Source of the DNA: JALHVH01 sp964585685
GTDB lineage: Bacteria > Acidobacteriota > Aminicenantia > Aminicenantales > Saccharicenantaceae
Length of the DNA stretch: 64,000 bases
NCBI GenBank assembly: GCA_964585685.1
Contig: CAZPEP010000068.1
Coordinates: 122,486 to 186,485, forward strand
Reading direction: 5' to 3'
Each line of letters opens with the position of its first letter. The first letter of the stretch is position 1. Shown one piece after another: positions 17,077 through 25,724 of the stretch. The notes beneath the pieces are model-generated. The model was not told the DNA's origin and did not search any database. It saw only the letters and a program-made list of their open reading frames with translations. A program made the translations under genes and the position numbers.

Positions 17077-18192
17077 TCACTCGCGATTTGGTAAAGCGCG
17101 ATGGCCGGCGATCTGCTGCAGAATGTATTCGCAGATATTTCTGTGGGTATGGTGCCGGAGCACATGTTCCCGACCGGCTTCGGCCATTGCGCGCAGTTTA
17201 TCTTTATCGGCGAGCGCCGCTTTGACTGCGGCCGCAAGATTCCCCCCGGACGGTTCATAGAAGAAGCAGTGGATGCCCTCCTTCATTTTCCTGTGCCAGG
17301 TGATCCGGGGCTGGTTGATGACGGGGACGGAACGACAAACGGACGCTTCATAGTGCCGGAAACAATCCCAGCCCAATCCCTCGGGCGACCAGACCAGCCA
17401 AGCCTGGGCGCAGTGTTGGTAGAATTCCTTCCTGGGGAGCAGGGCAGGCGGCACATCGATCTTGATTCCGAAGCGCGATAGTTCGAGAAGCTCGGGAAAT
17501 CCGCTGCACCGGACTTCTGAGTTCATCCGTCCGGAGAAGAATATATCCGTCGTTTTTTCCGATGGTTTATCCGGGACATCGGCCAGCCTTCCGGCGGAAA
17601 TTCCGATCGACGTCGGGAAGAGCTTTTGCTCATTATTTCGGTAGATGCGGCTTTGAAGGACCGCATCGGCGGAATCGAACCATGGGGTCGTTCCCAGCAG
17701 AAGCAATTCACGGGAGACGGGAAGCTCCCGCTTGAAATACCACGAAGCTTGCTTCAAGAGGTGATGGTTGTGCCGACGGATCTGGACCCGGTCGCTGTAG
17801 TCCAAAATGGCGAACGAAGCGTATCCGGTGAGCACGGGAGAGCGGAGGAGCACGTGGTAGAGAAGTCTTCGACATAAGGATTTTCGTGACCTGGCTTCTC
17901 TCCAGGGCGGCAACTCCGGAGGATAGCAGACGATAAGGTCGAAGGCACCGGAGGCCAGGCTGCGCCGGAGCCGCTGATACACCGGCCAGGACAGCAGCTT
18001 GTGATCCGGGACCTGTATGTTGTCCGTTGGTTCTCCCGCCCATATGAGAGTGGTTTGCTCCGGCAATCCCTGCTTGAATAGGCACATGCCGCCCAATTCG
18101 AGGATACGCAGCTTTCTGTTCAGCCCGGGAGGTTGTTTCTTGCGCACGACAGGTGGACGCAGACCGCTGTCCCGCCTATCCTGGTTTTTCAC
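17077..18192 (-). CDS. Glycosyltransferase (CgeB/PF13524-like C-terminus)
   Basis: A 371-residue protein with no signal peptide and a basic N-terminal tail. The C-terminal third has the pattern of CgeB-type glycosyltransferases: SPEGLGWDCFRHYEA, then SVPVINQPRI and a helix EAGREHVLRHHTHRNICEYIL. The N-terminal half is divergent. It is the first gene of a two-gene glycosyltransferase unit; base composition is lower in GC than the flanking core genes, consistent with a variable surface-polysaccharide locus. Confidence 0.75.
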   Translation of the reverse strand: MKNQDRRDSGLRPPVVRKKQPPGLNRKLRILELGGMCLFKQGLPEQTTLIWAGEPTDNIQVPDHKLLSWPVYQRLRRSLASGAFDLIVCYPPELPPWREARSRKSLCRRLLYHVLLRSPVLTGYASFAILDYSDRVQIRRHNHHLLKQASWYFKRELPVSRELLLLGTTPWFDSADAVLQSRIYRNNEQKLFPTSIGISAGRLADVPDKPSEKTTDIFFSGRMNSEVRCSGFPELLELSRFGIKIDVPPALLPRKEFYQHCAQAWLVWSPEGLGWDCFRHYEASVCRSVPVINQPRITWHRKMKEGIHCFFYEPSGGNLAAAVKAALADKDKLRAMAEAGREHVLRHHTHRNICEYILQQIAGHRALPNRE

Positions 18193-18322
18193 CTGAGAAA
18201 AAACATATCACATAAAGAGTTCAAGTCAAGGATTATCGGGAACATCATGGAAGTTCCCCCCTACCCATCGGTCCCCCCCCGCTAGGGAGTCCGTATATTC
18301 CCTCATGGGCTTTTCGTGGTTA

Positions 18323-18352
18323 TTGACAGCGCCGCTCGGCCGGCGATATATT
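18323..18352 (+). promoter_or_regulatory. Sigma70-type promoter of the CstA-like gene
   Basis: A perfect TTGACA and TATATT are separated by 18 bases; the -10 box ends 24 bases before the ATG. GGAGG lies between it and the start. Confidence 0.75.
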
Positions 18353-18376
18353 ACCAGTTACCTTTTGGAGGTTCCC

Positions 18377-20122
18377 ATGAACGTCCTCGTTATTCTCGGT
18401 ATCGCGGCAGTCGCCTTTCTCCTGGCCGGCCGGTTTTACGCTCGATTCATAGCCCGTCAGTTGGGAGAGGATCCGAATCGTCCGACGCCGGCGGTCACTT
18501 TCCGCGATGACCGCGATTTCGTTCCGACCAAAGCTCCCGTCGTGTTCGCCCATCATTTCTCAGCCATTGCCGGGGCCGGCCCGATTCTCGGCCCCACCAT
18601 GGCCATCCTCTACGGATTCGTCCCGGCGTGGCTGTGGGTCGTCCTGGGCGGGATATTTATCGGAGCTGTCCACGATTTTACGACGTTGTTCGTCAGCATC
18701 CGGGAAGGCGGCCGGTCCATCGCCGAAGTCGCCCGCCGCACCTTCGGCGTCCGCGGATTCAATCTGTTCATTTCGTTCACCCTCGTCATGGTCGTGCTGG
18801 TGACGTCCTCGTTCTTGAGCGCGACTTCGATTTCGCTCACTTCGATCTGGCCGTTGGCGAAAATCGGAGTGAAGGAAGGCGAGACGTTCTTGAAAACCGT
18901 CTTCGTCGACGGCATCCCGATGGGGAAGATCGGCGGGATCGCCTCGATGTCGGTAATCGTTATCACCCTGTGTTCGCCGATCCTAGGCTGGCTGATCTTT
19001 AAAAAAGGCCTCAAGATGGCCGTCGCCTATGTGTTGGCCGCGGCGATCTGTGTCGTTTCCGTACTTCTGGGCATCGCTTATCCCGTTTCGATGGCCGCCA
19101 CTACCTGGATGATCATTATCTCCATTTATGTTCTTTTGGCCGCCGGTGCTCCGGTGTGGATGATTCTTCAACCGCGAGATTTCATCAACGTCCAAATCCT
19201 CTACGGCGGCATCATTCTGATGGTGGTTTCGCTGATCCGCGCGGGATTCTCCGGGCTCCAGGTAACGGCCCCGAGTATCAACTTGGCCGAAGGCGTCAAG
19301 AACCTTGGCCTGGTCTGGCCGATGATGTTTTGCATGATCGCCTGCGGGGCGATTTCCGGCTTTCACGCCCTGGTGGCCGGAGGGACGACGGGAAAACAGC
19401 TGGCCAAGGAAACGCATGCCCGAAAAGTAGGCTATAATGCCATGCTCCTGGAATCTCTGTTGGCCGTTTGCGTTCTGCTGGCGATCGGAGCGGCCTTGAG
19501 CTTCGCCGATTACAAATCGATCGTCTGGCCGACGGACCCTGGGGTCAAGTCCAATCCCATCCTCGGGTTTTCGCTGGCGGCGGGCCATCTCTTCCACCGG
19601 GGCTTGGGGATTCCTCCGGCCTTGGGAACGGTTTTCGGAATCCTTCTGGTCGAGGGGTTCGTCGTCACGACGCTCGATGCGGCCGTGCGCCTGAACCGTT
19701 ATCTCTTCGAAGAGCTCTGGGGCATTATATTTAATAAAGTCCCCGGGTTCCTCAGGCATTCTTGGGTCAATTCCGGGCTCTCCGTCATCATCATGTGGGT
19801 CCTCGCGTCCTCGAGCGCCTTTAATCTTCTCTGGCCGATTTTCGGGACGGCCAATCAAATGTTGGCGGCCATGAGTTTGCTGGCGGTTTCGGCGTGGCTG
19901 ATGCTCCGAAAAAAGCGGGCCTGGTTCACCCTGATTCCGGCCGTTTTCATGATGATCACGACGATTGCTTCTCTGGTGATCCTCTTCGGCAAATACCTGC
20001 ATAAGAAAAACTATATATTGGCGGCGGCCGACGTGGTCCTGTTTTCCCTGGCGATCGGCGTCGTGATGCTGGTAGGAAAATCGTTTAAAAACCGGGATCA
20101 TAAGGCCCCGGCCGCCGGCTGA
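18377..20122 (+). CDS. cstA: CstA-family (carbon starvation) transporter
   Basis: An integral membrane protein of 581 residues with about 15-16 helices. Conserved CstA blocks are evident: FAHHFSAIAGAGPILGPTMA near residue 60, WVVLGGIFIGAVHDF, SGFHALVAGGTTGKQ and the C-terminal FGTANQMLAA. Characterised relatives import peptides or pyruvate. It is shorter than the roughly 700-residue E. coli protein, as is usual outside gammaproteobacteria. I chose the ATG behind TTTTGGAGG; the frame extends 24 codons upstream but that part overlaps the promoter. Confidence 0.93.
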   Translation: MNVLVILGIAAVAFLLAGRFYARFIARQLGEDPNRPTPAVTFRDDRDFVPTKAPVVFAHHFSAIAGAGPILGPTMAILYGFVPAWLWVVLGGIFIGAVHDFTTLFVSIREGGRSIAEVARRTFGVRGFNLFISFTLVMVVLVTSSFLSATSISLTSIWPLAKIGVKEGETFLKTVFVDGIPMGKIGGIASMSVIVITLCSPILGWLIFKKGLKMAVAYVLAAAICVVSVLLGIAYPVSMAATTWMIIISIYVLLAAGAPVWMILQPRDFINVQILYGGIILMVVSLIRAGFSGLQVTAPSINLAEGVKNLGLVWPMMFCMIACGAISGFHALVAGGTTGKQLAKETHARKVGYNAMLLESLLAVCVLLAIGAALSFADYKSIVWPTDPGVKSNPILGFSLAAGHLFHRGLGIPPALGTVFGILLVEGFVVTTLDAAVRLNRYLFEELWGIIFNKVPGFLRHSWVNSGLSVIIMWVLASSSAFNLLWPIFGTANQMLAAMSLLAVSAWLMLRKKRAWFTLIPAVFMMITTIASLVILFGKYLHKKNYILAAADVVLFSLAIGVVMLVGKSFKNRDHKAPAAG

Positions 20123-20200
20123 AGCTCCGCGGACTTACGTCCGGGGAATCCCGCGAAGGGGATTGAAATCGGGAAGGGTTTCGACGTGGGGGGGGAATGC

Positions 20201-21403
20201 TTAGCGAATGGGGCGGGGCGAAAAGGCGAGAACCTGAAACGGCTCCTCGTCCGGCCGGCCCGGAGAGATGTGCAGCTCGGGTTCCGCACCCAGGACCATG
20301 ATGGTGCAGCCGTAGGTTCCCGCATTGTTGATCCCCGAAGCGCGATTCTGGAAGAGAGCCTTGAGGCTGGCGAGGTCGATCGCGGTGGAGTTGTCCTTGA
20401 GGACCTGACCGAGAAAGTTGAATCGCGGACAGAGAGTCCGGTATTTCTCAAGGGTCATCCCCCCGCGCTTCAACGTCTCCGGGAATCTCGGATTGAAATC
20501 GTCGTTGATCAGAGGATGGTTCGTATGGTAGGTGAATTCGGCGCCCTCGAACGGGAAAAAGCTGGATATTTTGCAGGCCGAGCGCTCGAAGGCGGCGGCA
20601 TCGGCCGGCCCGCCGATGACGTAGTTCTGCGGCGCCGCGGGTTGGATGTCCTGAAGAAACTTCACTGCCTGCTCGTAGGATTTTTGGCGTAGGATCCCCC
20701 TGATGACGAAGGCGACGGGGAGTCCTTTCGGGGAATAGGCGAGCTGGGTGACGGCGTTGACACAAACCGCGACCGACCGGCCATTCAACCCGTTGGCGGC
20801 GACGACGCCCGGGATCGTAAAGACGAGGGTTTCCAGATCCTCCCGCTTGTCTCGCAGGCGAAGGACCGTCTGAAAACCATGATAGAAGGCTGGGATATCG
20901 AGTGTTTGGGCGACATAAGCGGGGTTTCCGTTCCTTTTTCCGGCGGCTATGGATGTGCACTTGGAGAGACCCAGGTCTTCGTTGATGGCCCAGATCTCGT
21001 CGATGAGCTGATAGGCATACATCGTATCGAAATCCACGCCGGCTCCGTCGGCGATGCCACGGACTTCATCGAGGAGGCCCGGCGTCCATCGGGCGATGGC
21101 GGGCTGGAAATCCGTTTTCTTTAGGAGATTCTTGATGAAAGCCTCCGCCGTGACCCGATACGTCTTTACCAGGTCCTCTTTCCAGCGCTTGAGCAGTTCC
21201 CGAATTTCCGGTTTGAGAGTCTGCCCGTGGACCTTCCCCATCTGGTAAGGTGTTCCCTCCAGATCGACGATCCTGAGTTTCTCTGCCCGTCCGGGCATGG
21301 AGCTGTCCCCGGTTGCAAAGGCCAACGACCGGAAGATTACGAGGACAAGCAGGAGCACAATCCCTTTGACCGATAATGTCGTCGCGTGTTTCCTTTTTTT
21401 CAC
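20201..21403 (-). CDS. Exported C45-type acyltransferase/peptidase (NTN hydrolase)
   Basis: A 400-residue protein of the C45 family (isopenicillin-N acyltransferase-like), N-terminal-nucleophile hydrolases acting on amide bonds. A signal peptide covers residues 1-30. The N-terminal motif GTPYQMGKVHGQTLKPEI is typical. Cys149 in LSKCTSIAAG is the probable nucleophile exposed by self-cleavage. ANGLNGRSVAVCVN and the C-terminal INNAGTYGCTIMV support the assignment. Translation starts at a GTG preceded by GGGGGAG. Natural substrates in this family are mostly unknown. Confidence 0.88.
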   Translation of the reverse strand: MKKRKHATTLSVKGIVLLLVLVIFRSLAFATGDSSMPGRAEKLRIVDLEGTPYQMGKVHGQTLKPEIRELLKRWKEDLVKTYRVTAEAFIKNLLKKTDFQPAIARWTPGLLDEVRGIADGAGVDFDTMYAYQLIDEIWAINEDLGLSKCTSIAAGKRNGNPAYVAQTLDIPAFYHGFQTVLRLRDKREDLETLVFTIPGVVAANGLNGRSVAVCVNAVTQLAYSPKGLPVAFVIRGILRQKSYEQAVKFLQDIQPAAPQNYVIGGPADAAAFERSACKISSFFPFEGAEFTYHTNHPLINDDFNPRFPETLKRGGMTLEKYRTLCPRFNFLGQVLKDNSTAIDLASLKALFQNRASGINNAGTYGCTIMVLGAEPELHISPGRPDEEPFQVLAFSPRPIR

Positions 21404-21469
21404 CAGGCTATACTCCCCCTGCGCTTTATCCTGCCCGCCTATGTCCCTTATAATAATGCTTCAATTGGA

Positions 21470-24400
21470 TCATATTCCCGGCTTCTTAACCATTGAAGAC
21501 TCTTCTTGAGTTGGACCGCCTCTTCCCTTTCGCCAACGCTTCCAGAGGTTGTCGAAGGAGACGTAGAAGACCGGCGTGACGTAAAGCGTGACGAGCTGCG
21601 AGAACAGCAGTCCACCGACGACGACCAGCCCCAACGGGCGCCGCGATTCGGCCCCGGCGCCGAAACCGATGGCGATGGGCAGAGTCCCGAGCAGGGCAGC
21701 CATGGTCGTCATCATGATAGGCCGGAACCGGATGAGGCAAGCCTCGAAGATCGCGGCCTCGGCTTTCTTTCCCTCCCCGCGTTCGGCGGCCAGGGCGAAA
21801 TCAACCATCATGATGCCGTTTTTCTTCACCAGCCCGACCAGCATGATGACGCCGACGAAGGCGTAGATGCTGAGCTCGGTCCGAAAAATGAAAAGTGTCG
21901 CCAGGGCCCCGAAGCCGGCGAACGGCAGGGCGGAAAGGATCGTCAGCGGATGGATGAAGCTCTCATAAAGGATGCCCAGGATCATGTAGATGACGATGAT
22001 CGTCATCAGGAGGAGGAAGCCCAGGCCGCTCATTGAGGACTTGAAGGCCTGGGCCGTGCCCTGGAAGTTCGTGCTGACCGAGGTCGGCAGGGTCTCCCGG
22101 GCCAGGCGCGTGATCTCCGTCACCGCCGGGCCGAGCGAAATGCCCGGCCTGAGGTTGAAGGAAACCGTGACCGATGGGATCTGACCGGAGTGGTTCACCG
22201 TCAGGGGGCCGACCGTCGGGGTCAGGCGCGCCACGGAATCGAGAGGCACAAGTCTCCCTGTCGACGATTGAATGTAGAGCTTGGAGAGTTGGGACGGGTC
22301 GTTTTGATATTGGGGCTCGAGCTCCATGATTACATAGTATTGGTTGGTGGCGGCGTAGATCGTCGAAACTTGGCGGGAGCCGTAGCTGTAATAGAGGGCG
22401 TCCTCGATCTGAAAGGGCGTGACGCCCAGGGCCAGGGCCTTGTCCCGGTCGATCTTGACCGTGACTTCGGGGTTTTGGAGCTGCATGTCTGACGTCACGT
22501 CCTGGAGGAGCGGCAGGGTACGCATCTTGGTTTCGAGCTGGGCCGCGCCGCTGTAGAGGGTATCGACCTCGGGGCTCTGGAGGGTGAACTGGTAGAGGCC
22601 CTTCGTGAAACGCCCTCCGATCGTGATGGGCGGAGGATTTTGAAGGAAGGTGTTGATTCCGGTGATGCCGAAAAGCTTAGGTCGAAGGCTCTCGATGACC
22701 GCGTCTACCTTGAGCGGCCTCAGGCCGCGCGGCTTCAGGCGGATGAACATGCGGCCCGCATTGCTGGCCCCGATGCCGCCGATGGACGAGACGAAAGACT
22801 CGATGTTGGGGTCGTCTTGAACCACCTGCGCCACCGCGGCCTGATGCTCCGTCATCGCCCGGAAGGAGATGCCCTGGGCGGCTTCTGTCACTCCCACCAT
22901 GAGGCCGGAGTCCTCGCTCGGGATGAACCCCTTGGGTATCTTGATGAAGAGGATGACCGTCAGGACAAGAATGAGCGCGGAGAAGGCCAGCGCCGAACGC
23001 CGATGCCTCAGTACCCAGGCCAACGTCACCCGGTAGAAATTGAGCATGACCTGGATACTTTTTTCGGCTGCGTGATAAAAGGCTCCGTGTTTTTCCTGGC
23101 CCGGGGCCCGGAGAATGCGGCTAGCCATAGCTGGGGTCAGGGTCAGGGAGACGAAACCGGAAAAGAGGACCGCCACTGCGATGGTGATAGCGAACTCGTG
23201 GAAGAGGCGCCCCAGGATCCCCCCCATGAACAGGATGGGGATGAAGACCGCGGCCAGCGACAGGGTCATGGATACGATCGTGAAACCGATCTCCTTCGAG
23301 CCCTTGAGCGTGGCCTCGAAGGCCGACTTGCCCATCTCCTGATGACGGACAATGTTCTCAAGCATGACGATGGCGTCGTCGACCAGGAAGCCGATCGATA
23401 GGGTTAGGGCCATCAGGGTCAGGTTGTTGAGGCTATAGCCGAGAAGCTGCATGACGGCGAACGTCCCGACGATAGAGAATGGCAGGGCCAGGCTGGGAAT
23501 GACGGTTGCCCGGACGCTCCTCAGAAAGAAAAAGATGACAAAGACGACCAGGATCAGGGCGAGGATGAGCGTAAACCGGACGTCGTTGACCGAGGCCTGG
23601 ATGGACTCGGATCGGTCGATGAGGACCTGGAAGTCTACCGAGGCCGGCAGCAGGGAGCGGAACAGGGGGAGGAGCTTCCTGACGGCGGCGGCCACGGCGA
23701 CCGTGTTCGTCCCAGGCTGGCGCTGGATCGCGAGCATGACCGCCCGCTCGTGCGATTTGTCCTTATAGGCCCAGGCTGCGACTTTGTCGTTCTGAACGCT
23801 GTCGATGACCCGGCCCAGGTCCTTCAGCCGGACCGGCGATCCGTTCCGGTAGGTCACGACGAGCTCCCGGTATTCGGCGGCGTTATTGAGCTGGCCGGTG
23901 GACTGGATCGTGAAGGCCCGATTGGGCCCGTAGAGGGTTCCCGTCGGCAGGTTCACATTGCCGGCCTGGACCGCGTGGCTGACCTGGTCGATCCCGATCC
24001 CTCTCGAAGCCAGGGCGTTGGGATTGAGCTGGACTCTGACGGCGTAGGTCTGCGACCCATAGACGGCCACCTGGGCCACCCCGTTGATCATCGAAATGCG
24101 CTGGGCCATCATCGTCTGGGCGTACTCGTCGAGCGTCGAGAGAGGCAGGGTCTCCGACTTGAGAAGCAGGAAGAGGACCGGCGTGCTGGCCGGGTTGACC
24201 TTCTGGTAGACGGGTGGCGAGGGCATGTTCTGCGGCAACTGGCGGGCAGAGAAGGCGATGGCCTCCTGGACGTCCTGGGCGGCGGCGTCCAGGTTGCGGC
24301 TTAAGGCGAACTGGAGCGTGATCTGGGTGAGGCCGAGCTGGTTGGTCGAAGTCATGGAATCCAGGCTCTGGATCGTCGAGAGCTGCTTCTCGAGGGGCGT

Positions 24401-24592
24401 CGCGACCGTCGCGGCCATGGTCTCTGGGCTCGCGCCGGGCAGTCCGGCGGTGACCTGGATGGTCGGGAAATCGACATTAGGGAGGTCGCTTACCGGGAGG
24501 AGGCGGTAGCCCAGAATCCCGAAGATGAGGAGCGCCGACATCAGCAGCGTCGTCATCACGGGGCGGCGGACGAAGGTTTCCGAAAAATTCAT
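21470..24592 (-). CDS. RND-family multidrug efflux pump (HAE1, MdtB/MdtC-like)
   Basis: An inner-membrane proton-driven transporter of 1040 residues. The N-terminus MNFSETFVRRPVMTTLLMSALL and the motif LTLSIGFLVDDAIVMLENIV (proton-relay Asp pair in helix 4) are diagnostic of hydrophobe/amphiphile efflux RND pumps. Two large periplasmic loops and twelve helices are in the expected order, and the length is normal. It is the last gene of an operon with the adaptor (13 bases upstream) and the outer-membrane channel. It should expel drugs, detergents or metabolites; the substrate is not predictable. Confidence 0.95.
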   Translation of the reverse strand: MNFSETFVRRPVMTTLLMSALLIFGILGYRLLPVSDLPNVDFPTIQVTAGLPGASPETMAATVATPLEKQLSTIQSLDSMTSTNQLGLTQITLQFALSRNLDAAAQDVQEAIAFSARQLPQNMPSPPVYQKVNPASTPVLFLLLKSETLPLSTLDEYAQTMMAQRISMINGVAQVAVYGSQTYAVRVQLNPNALASRGIGIDQVSHAVQAGNVNLPTGTLYGPNRAFTIQSTGQLNNAAEYRELVVTYRNGSPVRLKDLGRVIDSVQNDKVAAWAYKDKSHERAVMLAIQRQPGTNTVAVAAAVRKLLPLFRSLLPASVDFQVLIDRSESIQASVNDVRFTLILALILVVFVIFFFLRSVRATVIPSLALPFSIVGTFAVMQLLGYSLNNLTLMALTLSIGFLVDDAIVMLENIVRHQEMGKSAFEATLKGSKEIGFTIVSMTLSLAAVFIPILFMGGILGRLFHEFAITIAVAVLFSGFVSLTLTPAMASRILRAPGQEKHGAFYHAAEKSIQVMLNFYRVTLAWVLRHRRSALAFSALILVLTVILFIKIPKGFIPSEDSGLMVGVTEAAQGISFRAMTEHQAAVAQVVQDDPNIESFVSSIGGIGASNAGRMFIRLKPRGLRPLKVDAVIESLRPKLFGITGINTFLQNPPPITIGGRFTKGLYQFTLQSPEVDTLYSGAAQLETKMRTLPLLQDVTSDMQLQNPEVTVKIDRDKALALGVTPFQIEDALYYSYGSRQVSTIYAATNQYYVIMELEPQYQNDPSQLSKLYIQSSTGRLVPLDSVARLTPTVGPLTVNHSGQIPSVTVSFNLRPGISLGPAVTEITRLARETLPTSVSTNFQGTAQAFKSSMSGLGFLLLMTIIVIYMILGILYESFIHPLTILSALPFAGFGALATLFIFRTELSIYAFVGVIMLVGLVKKNGIMMVDFALAAERGEGKKAEAAIFEACLIRFRPIMMTTMAALLGTLPIAIGFGAGAESRRPLGLVVVGGLLFSQLVTLYVTPVFYVSFDNLWKRWRKGRGGPTQEESSMVKKPGI

Positions 24593-24605
24593 GGCGCCTT
24601 CCCTC

Positions 24606-25724
24606 CTAGCGGCCGGTCTTGACCTCGACGCGCGCGCCGGGGGCGAGGCGGAGCTGCCCGTCCGTGACGACGCGTTCCCCGGGCTTCAGCCCTTCCATGA
24701 TGACGGATTCCTCGCCATATGTGCGGCTGACCTTGACCGGTCTCATTTCGGCGGTCATGTCGTCCTTGACGACATAGACGTACTGGCCGGCCTGCCCAGT
24801 CTGGACGGCGTGGGACGGGACGACGACGACCCCGTTCTCGGTGGTCAGAGTCAGGCGGACGTTCAGGAACTGGCCTGGCCAGAGGGCCCCTTCACGGTTG
24901 TCGAAGGTCGACTTGAGCAAGATCGTCCCCGTGGACTGGTCGATCGCGTTATCGACAAAGGTCAGGATACCGGAGACCGGCGGTTGTCCGTCGCCGGTTG
25001 GAACGGCCTCCGTCTTCAGCGGCTCCCTGGCCATGAACTCCTTGATCCGCGGCAGGTGCTGCTCGGGGACGGAGAACGTGACGTAGATGGGCGTCGTCTG
25101 GCAGATCACGACGGCCGGGCCGACGTCGTTGGCCTTGACGATATTGCCCGCACTGATGAGGAGACTTCCCGTTCGGCCGTCGATTGGCGACCTGAGCGTT
25201 GCGTAATCGAGTTGCAGACGGCTGTTGGAGACGTTGGCCTCGTCGGCCTTGACGCCGGCGGCAAGGACGTCCCGGTTGGCGACGAGCGCATCATATTGCT
25301 GCTTTGTTACATAATCCTTCTCTATGAGGTTGGCGTATCGCGCGACGTCGGCCTGCGCGTTTTGGAGAAGGGCCCGGTCTTTCTCGAGCAGGGATTCAGC
25401 CTGCTTCAAGGCGATCTCGAAGGGTCGCGAGTCGATGGTCAGCAGCCGGTCCCCTTTCCTGACAGTCTGGCCTTCTTTGAAATATACGCCCGTGACTTCT
25501 CCGCCGACCTGAGCCTTGACGGAAACCGTCGATATGGCTTCGACACGGCCGACGGACGCGATCCCGAGAGGAACGTCTTTCTGAATGGTGGGGACCACAC
25601 TCACGGGGCTTTTGGCGAAAGCCCTTCCGGACGGTTGTCCGCCAGGGGACGAGCAGGCCGCCGTCCAGAGGACCGCAACGACCGCCGCCATTATTCTGAT
25701 GAACTTGAAAAGGGACGTCATCAT
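24606..25724 (-). CDS. RND efflux periplasmic adaptor (membrane fusion protein)
   Basis: A 372-residue lipoprotein-type adaptor linking the RND pump to the outer-membrane channel. The leader contains LWTAACSSPGG, with the Cys as the lipidation site. The barrel and hairpin regions read SVKAQVGGEVTGVYFKEGQTV, the alpha-hairpin covers about residues 110-180, and the second lipoyl half reads LDYATLRSPIDGRTGSLL. It starts within a 4-base ATGA overlap with the TolC-like gene, so the two are translationally coupled. Confidence 0.94.
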   Translation of the reverse strand: MMTSLFKFIRIMAAVVAVLWTAACSSPGGQPSGRAFAKSPVSVVPTIQKDVPLGIASVGRVEAISTVSVKAQVGGEVTGVYFKEGQTVRKGDRLLTIDSRPFEIALKQAESLLEKDRALLQNAQADVARYANLIEKDYVTKQQYDALVANRDVLAAGVKADEANVSNSRLQLDYATLRSPIDGRTGSLLISAGNIVKANDVGPAVVICQTTPIYVTFSVPEQHLPRIKEFMAREPLKTEAVPTGDGQPPVSGILTFVDNAIDQSTGTILLKSTFDNREGALWPGQFLNVRLTLTTENGVVVVPSHAVQTGQAGQYVYVVKDDMTAEMRPVKVSRTYGEESVIMEGLKPGERVVTDGQLRLAPGARVEVKTGR

